The notes beneath the pieces are model-generated. The model saw only the letters and a list, made by a program, of their open reading frames with translations, had not been told where the DNA came from and did no database searches. Below, piece after piece: positions 6,219 through 9,338 of a stretch of DNA of 9,338 bases (the first letter of the stretch is position 1; each line of letters begins with the position of its first letter). Source of the stretch: Actinomycetes bacterium (GTDB lineage Bacteria > Actinomycetota > Acidimicrobiia > Spongiisociales > UBA5794); the NCBI GenBank assembly GCA_023336765.1, contig JAMBLL010000354.1:1-9338 (forward strand), written 5' to 3'. The position numbers and the translations under genes were made by a program.

Positions 6219-6611
6219 CTACGGTGCTTGGGTCGTCGCGGGAGCGCTGGTCGTTGCGGGAGCGTTCGTGGTCCCCGGGACCTCTGTTGAGTCGTTTCCG
6301 GACTGGTTGACGAGCACGAGGATCAGCACGATGACGGCTATGACCCCAAGTGCGATGCCGATAATCGTTCCGATCGCGGACCCACTCTTCTGCGTGACCT
6401 GAACACTCGGCTGGGTTGCTGATGGAGGGGGAGTCGGCGCTGCTGTGCCAGGAGCTGGTGGCGTGTTGATGGCGCCGGCGTCCATACCGTTTGGATCGGT
6501 AAGAGCACTTCCTCCGCTGCTGACCTCGGTCGTCCACTGCGCTCCGTTCCAGTACCGATACTGGTACCGGCTCGTTGGGTCGGTGTACCAACCGTTCGGT
6601 TGCTGGGCCAT
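6219..6611 (-). CDS. DUF2510 domain protein with one membrane helix
   Basis: This 130-residue protein begins with a DUF2510 motif: GWYTDPTSRYQYRYWNGAQW (7-26), matching the usual WYxDP...RYWDGxxWT pattern. A Pro/Ala-rich linker (about 48-68) follows, then one helix (about 79-101, IGTIIGIALGVIAVIVLILVLV) and a Thr/Ala/Pro-rich tail with APATT at 117-121 and 123-127. The domain is common in Actinobacteria at the N-terminus of membrane proteins, and its function is not established. It should lie on the cytoplasmic side with the short tail outside. The ATG at 6611 is chosen because AAGGAG (6619-6624 on the minus strand) sits 7 bases ahead; a TTG two codons upstream is unlikely. It follows mgsA after 85 bases, with a possible -10 TAGAGT (6654-6659, minus strand) in between. 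Confidence 0.85.
   Translation of the reverse strand: MAQQPNGWYTDPTSRYQYRYWNGAQWTTEVSSGGSALTDPNGMDAGAINTPPAPGTAAPTPPPSATQPSVQVTQKSGSAIGTIIGIALGVIAVIVLILVLVNQSGNDSTEVPGTTNAPATTSAPATTQAP
6231..6264. repeat. 18-bp tandem repeat coding the Ala-Pro-Thr tail
   Basis: GGTCGTCGCGGGAGCG (6231-6246) recurs at 6249-6264 with one change (C to T), a period of 18 bases or six codons. In the minus-strand DUF2510 gene it codes the repeated APATT units near the C-terminus. It is probably a small in-frame duplication and may vary in copy number between strains. Confidence 0.6.
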
Positions 6612-6696
6612 GATCAATCTCCTTGCGTTAACTTCTTTGTCATCCGAGGAGCAACTCTAGCCATGTTTCATCTGTGGAGCGATTTCACGCCCACGG

Positions 6697-7158
6697 TCAA
6701 CCGCGAATCCTTTGGCTGTAGTCGACGAGGGTGCGTTCGTAGCGTTGCGTCATCAGCGGTGATGAGATCATGAAATCGGCCGATGAACGGTTCGTTGCCA
6801 TCGGAATGTTGTACACGGTTGCGATACGCAACAGCGCTTTGACGTCAACATCGTGCGGTTGGGGTTGCATCGGATCCCAGAAGAAGATGACGAGGTCGAT
6901 GCCACCCTCTGAGATTCTTGCACCTATCTGCTGGTCTCCGCCAAGGGGACCGCTCTTGAATCGCTCAACGTCGAGATCGAGGTCGCTGGCGATCATCGCA
7001 CCGGTGGTTCCTGTTCCGAAGAGTTCGTGGTTGCTCAGCTCATCGCGGTTGTAGCGCGCCCATCCGAGAAGGTCAGCCTTCCTATGGTCGTGTGCCACAA
7101 GGGCGATTCTCTTTCTTTCACTCATCGGTACGGCGTTCGGGGGTTCCTGCTTGTCCAT
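6697..7158 (-). CDS. mgsA: Methylglyoxal synthase
   Basis: This 153-residue protein is a clear methylglyoxal synthase, which converts dihydroxyacetone phosphate to methylglyoxal and phosphate in the cytoplasm, bypassing lower glycolysis when phosphate is short. It keeps the family blocks: ALVAHDHRKADLL (19-31), the phosphate loop GTGTTG (48-53), SGPLGGDQQIGA (69-80), FFWDPMQPQPHDVDVKALLR (92-111) and TNRSSADFMISSPL (122-135). By alignment to the E. coli enzyme, Asp75 is the catalytic base (E. coli Asp71), and His23, His102 and Asp105 match His19, His98 and Asp101. Length equals the E. coli enzyme (152). The ATG at 7158 has GAGG 5 bases upstream; a later Met12 would also keep the whole domain. 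It lies 43 bases after the yccF-like gene on the same strand. No glyoxalase gene is seen nearby. Confidence 0.96.
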   Translation of the reverse strand: MDKQEPPNAVPMSERKRIALVAHDHRKADLLGWARYNRDELSNHELFGTGTTGAMIASDLDLDVERFKSGPLGGDQQIGARISEGGIDLVIFFWDPMQPQPHDVDVKALLRIATVYNIPMATNRSSADFMISSPLMTQRYERTLVDYSQRIRG

Positions 7159-7201
7159 GACGACCTCGAGTAGTTGGTGACGTGATGGTAGCCAGTCGTG
7201 C

Positions 7202-7630
7202 TCAGCCGAGCGGTTCGACGCCGACGATCACAACGTAGTTCTGGCGTTGTGCCTGTTCAGCAGTCATGACCGTTCTGCCGAACGGAACGAGCGCAGCCCC
7301 CGCAAGTTTGACATTCGCAACAGCGAACGGGATCCCGATGATCGTGATCGCAAGGATGAGTGCCCAGAACAGATGGCCGAGCGCAAGCCAGATGCCAGCG
7401 AAGATGATCCAGATGACATTCCCGACGGTGTTCATGCAGCCGCCCTTTCCTGGGATCTCGACCATTACCCGTCCGAACGGCCACAGGGAATACCCAGCGA
7501 GTTTGAAGGCTTGGATACCGAACGGGATCGTGATGATGAACACGAACATGACGATTCCCGCGATCGCATAGCTCAGCGCCATGACCAGACCGCCGAAGAG
7601 GAGCCAGAGTATGTTGCCAAACGTTCGCAT
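7202..7630 (-). CDS. YccF-family inner membrane protein
   Basis: This 142-residue membrane protein has two copies of the YccF (DUF307) unit. The first runs NILWLLFGG (6-14) to IPFGIQAFKLAGYSLWPFGR (35-54), and the second NVIWIIFAGIW (71-81) to IPFAVANVKLAGAALVPFGR (100-119). Hydrophobic helices lie within each half (about 6-34 and 70-99). The function of YccF is not known. The length is close to the E. coli member. No Shine-Dalgarno precedes the ATG at 7630. Instead, TACCCT sits 7 bases ahead of it, the spacing expected if this TANNNT hexamer is the -10 of a leaderless transcript. It would be the first gene of a minus-strand unit with mgsA. It is divergent from the PLP enzyme gene. Confidence 0.88.
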   Translation of the reverse strand: MRTFGNILWLLFGGLVMALSYAIAGIVMFVFIITIPFGIQAFKLAGYSLWPFGRVMVEIPGKGGCMNTVGNVIWIIFAGIWLALGHLFWALILAITIIGIPFAVANVKLAGAALVPFGRTVMTAEQAQRQNYVVIVGVEPLG

Positions 7631-7637
7631 GAGCAGA

Positions 7638-7643
7638 AGGGTA
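7638..7643 (-). promoter_or_regulatory. Possible -10 box for a leaderless yccF transcript
   Basis: On the minus strand TACCCT ends 7 bases before the yccF ATG, and no ribosome binding site is present. This fits the actinobacterial leaderless pattern (TANNNT about 7 bases before the first base of the start codon). No clear -35 is seen, so the call is tentative. Confidence 0.35.
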
Positions 7644-7731
7644 CCGACGCTGGGCAGTGCTCGATTGCTGCTGTTTCGACAGGTCTACGATGTGAGCTCA
7701 TCGATATGAACATCCAGGTGAAGGGTTCTGT

Positions 7732-8940
7732 ATGACGAACAACCATCCGCGCTCGATGGCAACTGAGGCGATTCACGCAGGAGAGATCCACGACTCCTCA
7801 GGTGCACACATCGCCCCGATCTATCAGAGTTCGACGTACACGTTCAACGGTATGGAGGGTGTGGAGGCGTGGGCAGAAGGTGCCAACGACACGTATATCT
7901 ATGCGAGAGGCGGGAACCCGGCGAGGACGGCGCTGGCGAACAAGCTCGCTGCTCTCGAGGCGTACGGATTGGAGAATGGCACCGACGGTGTTGCCGCCGA
8001 GATATTCGGATCGGGGATGGCGGCGATCAGTGCTGCCCTTATGGGTCTCGCGACTGCAGGTGACCACATCATCGCCCAGCGGGTCCTCTACGGATCGGCC
8101 GACCACCTGATAGCGGAAGTGCTTCCTGAGTACGGGGTAACGAACTCCCGCATCGCAGGTCTCAACCCCGAGACACTTGAACGGGAACTCGGCGCCAATC
8201 CGTCCACCACGGTTGTGTATCTCGAGACACCGGCGAACCCGACGATGACGCTGGTGGATATCGCCGCAACCGCTGCAGTAGCGCATGCTCATGGTGCAAG
8301 GGTTGTCGTGGACAACACCTTCGCCACGCCCGTGTTACAGCGACCCCTCGAACACGGCGCGGATGTGGTCGTGCACAGCACCACAAAGTACATCAATGGC
8401 CACGGCACCGTGATCGGTGGCGCTGTCGTGAGCAACGACGTGGTGTTGATGGAGGAACGGATCGCTTCGCTGATCCGGTTCATCGGCGGTGTTCCCAGCC
8501 CGTTCGACTGCTGGCTCACCAATCTCGGGCTCAAGACGCTGCCCCTCCGCATGCGCGAACACAGCGCGAACGCCATGCTGGTTGCTCGGTTCCTCGAGGG
8601 GCACCCCGGTGTGAGGACCACGATGTACCCGGGTCTCGAGAGTCATCCCCAGCATGACCTCGCCACTCGGCAGATGGATGGTTACGGCGCGATGATCGCC
8701 TTTGACCTTGGCAGCTACGGAGCAGCAGCCCATTTCCTGGACCGCATCGAACTGTGCACACTTGCAGTCAGCTTGGGAAACATCGACACACTTGTCGAAC
8801 ACCCTGCGTCGATGACACATCGGGTCGTGGATCCTGATGAGCGCGAAGCCTCGGGTATCACGGACGGGCTGATCCGTATTTCCGTCGGGCTTGAATCGGC
8901 AGACGACATCGTGGCTGATCTCGACAGAGCCCTCGGCTAG
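7732..8940 (+). CDS. PLP-dependent Cys/Met metabolism enzyme (trans-sulfuration family)
   Basis: This 402-residue protein is a complete member of the Cys/Met metabolism PLP family, which includes cystathionine gamma-synthase, O-acetylhomoserine sulfhydrylase and methionine gamma-lyase. The cofactor lysine is Lys219 in HSTTKYINGHG (215-225). Tyr120 (VLYGS) should stack on PLP, Asp194 (VVVDNTFATP) bind its ring nitrogen, and Tyr57/Arg59 (YIYARGGNP) reach the phosphate of the neighbouring subunit. Arg382 (IRISVGLE) should hold the substrate carboxylate. The Cys found in classical methionine gamma-lyase after TyrGly is Ser122 here, which argues against that enzyme, but synthase and sulfhydrylase cannot be told apart. 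AAGGG (7721-7725) precedes the ATG by 6 bases. A possible -10 TACGAT (7686-7691) lacks a good -35. Its stop is shared as CTAG with the convergent gene. Confidence 0.93.
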   Translation: MTNNHPRSMATEAIHAGEIHDSSGAHIAPIYQSSTYTFNGMEGVEAWAEGANDTYIYARGGNPARTALANKLAALEAYGLENGTDGVAAEIFGSGMAAISAALMGLATAGDHIIAQRVLYGSADHLIAEVLPEYGVTNSRIAGLNPETLERELGANPSTTVVYLETPANPTMTLVDIAATAAVAHAHGARVVVDNTFATPVLQRPLEHGADVVVHSTTKYINGHGTVIGGAVVSNDVVLMEERIASLIRFIGGVPSPFDCWLTNLGLKTLPLRMREHSANAMLVARFLEGHPGVRTTMYPGLESHPQHDLATRQMDGYGAMIAFDLGSYGAAAHFLDRIELCTLAVSLGNIDTLVEHPASMTHRVVDPDEREASGITDGLIRISVGLESADDIVADLDRALG

Positions 8941-9338
8941 TTCTCCTCGTCTCTGAAGTCACCAACAGAACCGTCGAGTGATTCACGTATGAAGTCGGCG
9001 TGGCCACAGTGACGCGCTGTCTCTTCGATCAGGTGGATGAGAATCCAGCGCATAGACCACGCATCGCCATCCGGGTGCAGCTTGGATGAGAGTGCGTCCA
9101 GATTGTCAACAGTCTCGAGGATCGCGTCGCTGCGCCCGATGGCATCCCGATACCGTTGGAACAGTTCGGTCGTGGGCACATCGGGAGCTGTTGACAACTC
9201 CCAGTCCCTGTCATCGTCCCACGGGGCGCTTGCCCAGGGTTCGGGTATCGGATTCCCTGCGAAGTCATCGGTGAACCAACTGTCCTCTACGATCGCCATA
9301 TGGTTGATCAACCCACCGAGCGTGAGGCTGGACGGTGC
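8937..9338 (-). CDS. DUF664 / DinB-like protein, 5' end outside the window
   Basis: The reading frame stays open to the right edge, so the N-terminus is missing. The visible residues begin APSSLTLGGLINHMAIVEDSWF, which fits the start region of DUF664 (mini-DinB) proteins, where a LTLGGL-x-H-x-x-x-VE-x-WF pattern recurs. Further on, LHPDGDAWSMRWILIHLIEETARHCGH carries the second metal-type His positions, ending near HADFIRESLDG. These four-helix-bundle proteins are relatives of DinB and of mycothiol- and bacillithiol-dependent enzymes. The role of this branch is not established; some are thiol-transferase-like. The stop codon overlaps that of the convergent PLP enzyme gene by 4 bases. Confidence 0.85.
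   Translation of the reverse strand, partial: APSSLTLGGLINHMAIVEDSWFTDDFAGNPIPEPWASAPWDDDRDWELSTAPDVPTTELFQRYRDAIGRSDAILETVDNLDALSSKLHPDGDAWSMRWILIHLIEETARHCGHADFIRESLDGSVGDFRDEEN

Noticed and set aside
6770..7054. Plus-strand frame inside mgsA
   Set aside because: mgsA motifs on the minus strand are unambiguous, so this is an antisense shadow.
7631..7731. SAM riboswitch or T-box ahead of the PLP enzyme gene
   Set aside because: The shared divergent gap is about 100 bases and shows no long conserved stems of these elements.
7247..7735. 162-residue plus-strand frame antisense to the yccF-like gene
   Set aside because: It is rich in Asp/Arg/Glu as expected of a shadow of a hydrophobic gene; the YccF repeats on the minus strand are clear.

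Overview
The window reads as an ordinary chromosomal stretch of a moderately high-GC actinobacterium. It is probably a non-model or marine lineage in the Acidimicrobiia range, although lineage cannot be proven from sequence alone. The clues are Shine-Dalgarno sites close to AAGGAGG, GTG starts, a DUF2510 protein (a mainly actinobacterial domain), a possible leaderless gene, and hairpin terminators with perfect GC stems but no U-run. I see no tRNA, rRNA, CRISPR array, transposase, integrase or phage gene.

Layout. (1) 1-1533 is a regulatory unit: a terminator hairpin, then a leader holding a perfect 14-bp inverted repeat, then an ECF-type sigma factor translationally coupled (ATGA) to a one-helix membrane protein that is probably its anti-sigma or signalling partner, closed by a 15-bp hairpin. 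(2) 1581-2599 is a monocistronic secreted alpha/beta hydrolase with its own promoter, facing a histidine-phosphatase gene on the minus strand (2678-3256) across an 11-bp hairpin. (3) 3398-6172 is a plus-strand membrane-lipid cluster: a diacylglycerol-kinase-family protein, a PAP2-family phosphatase that starts on the base after the kinase stop and in the same frame, and a YbhN/LPG-synthase-TM flippase-like membrane protein. (4) 6219-7630 is a minus-strand group: yccF-like membrane protein, mgsA (methylglyoxal synthase), and a DUF2510 membrane-anchored protein. (5) 7732-8940 is a PLP-dependent Cys/Met-metabolism enzyme, tail-to-tail with a DUF664/DinB-like gene that runs off the right edge. The two share a CTAG that is the stop codon on both strands.

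How the parts fit. The kinase and PAP2 phosphatase would act in opposite directions on a lipid phosphate or prenyl phosphate pool, and the flippase-like protein could move a lipid across the membrane. MgsA draws on dihydroxyacetone phosphate, which also feeds glycerolipid synthesis, but it lies on the other strand and the link is only inference. No clearly new multi-gene system is visible. The most unusual signals are the ATATAT-containing inverted repeat upstream of the sigma gene, with a third copy inside the partner gene; the single in-frame stop between kinase and phosphatase; and the Ser replacing the usual Glu in the kinase IDGE motif.
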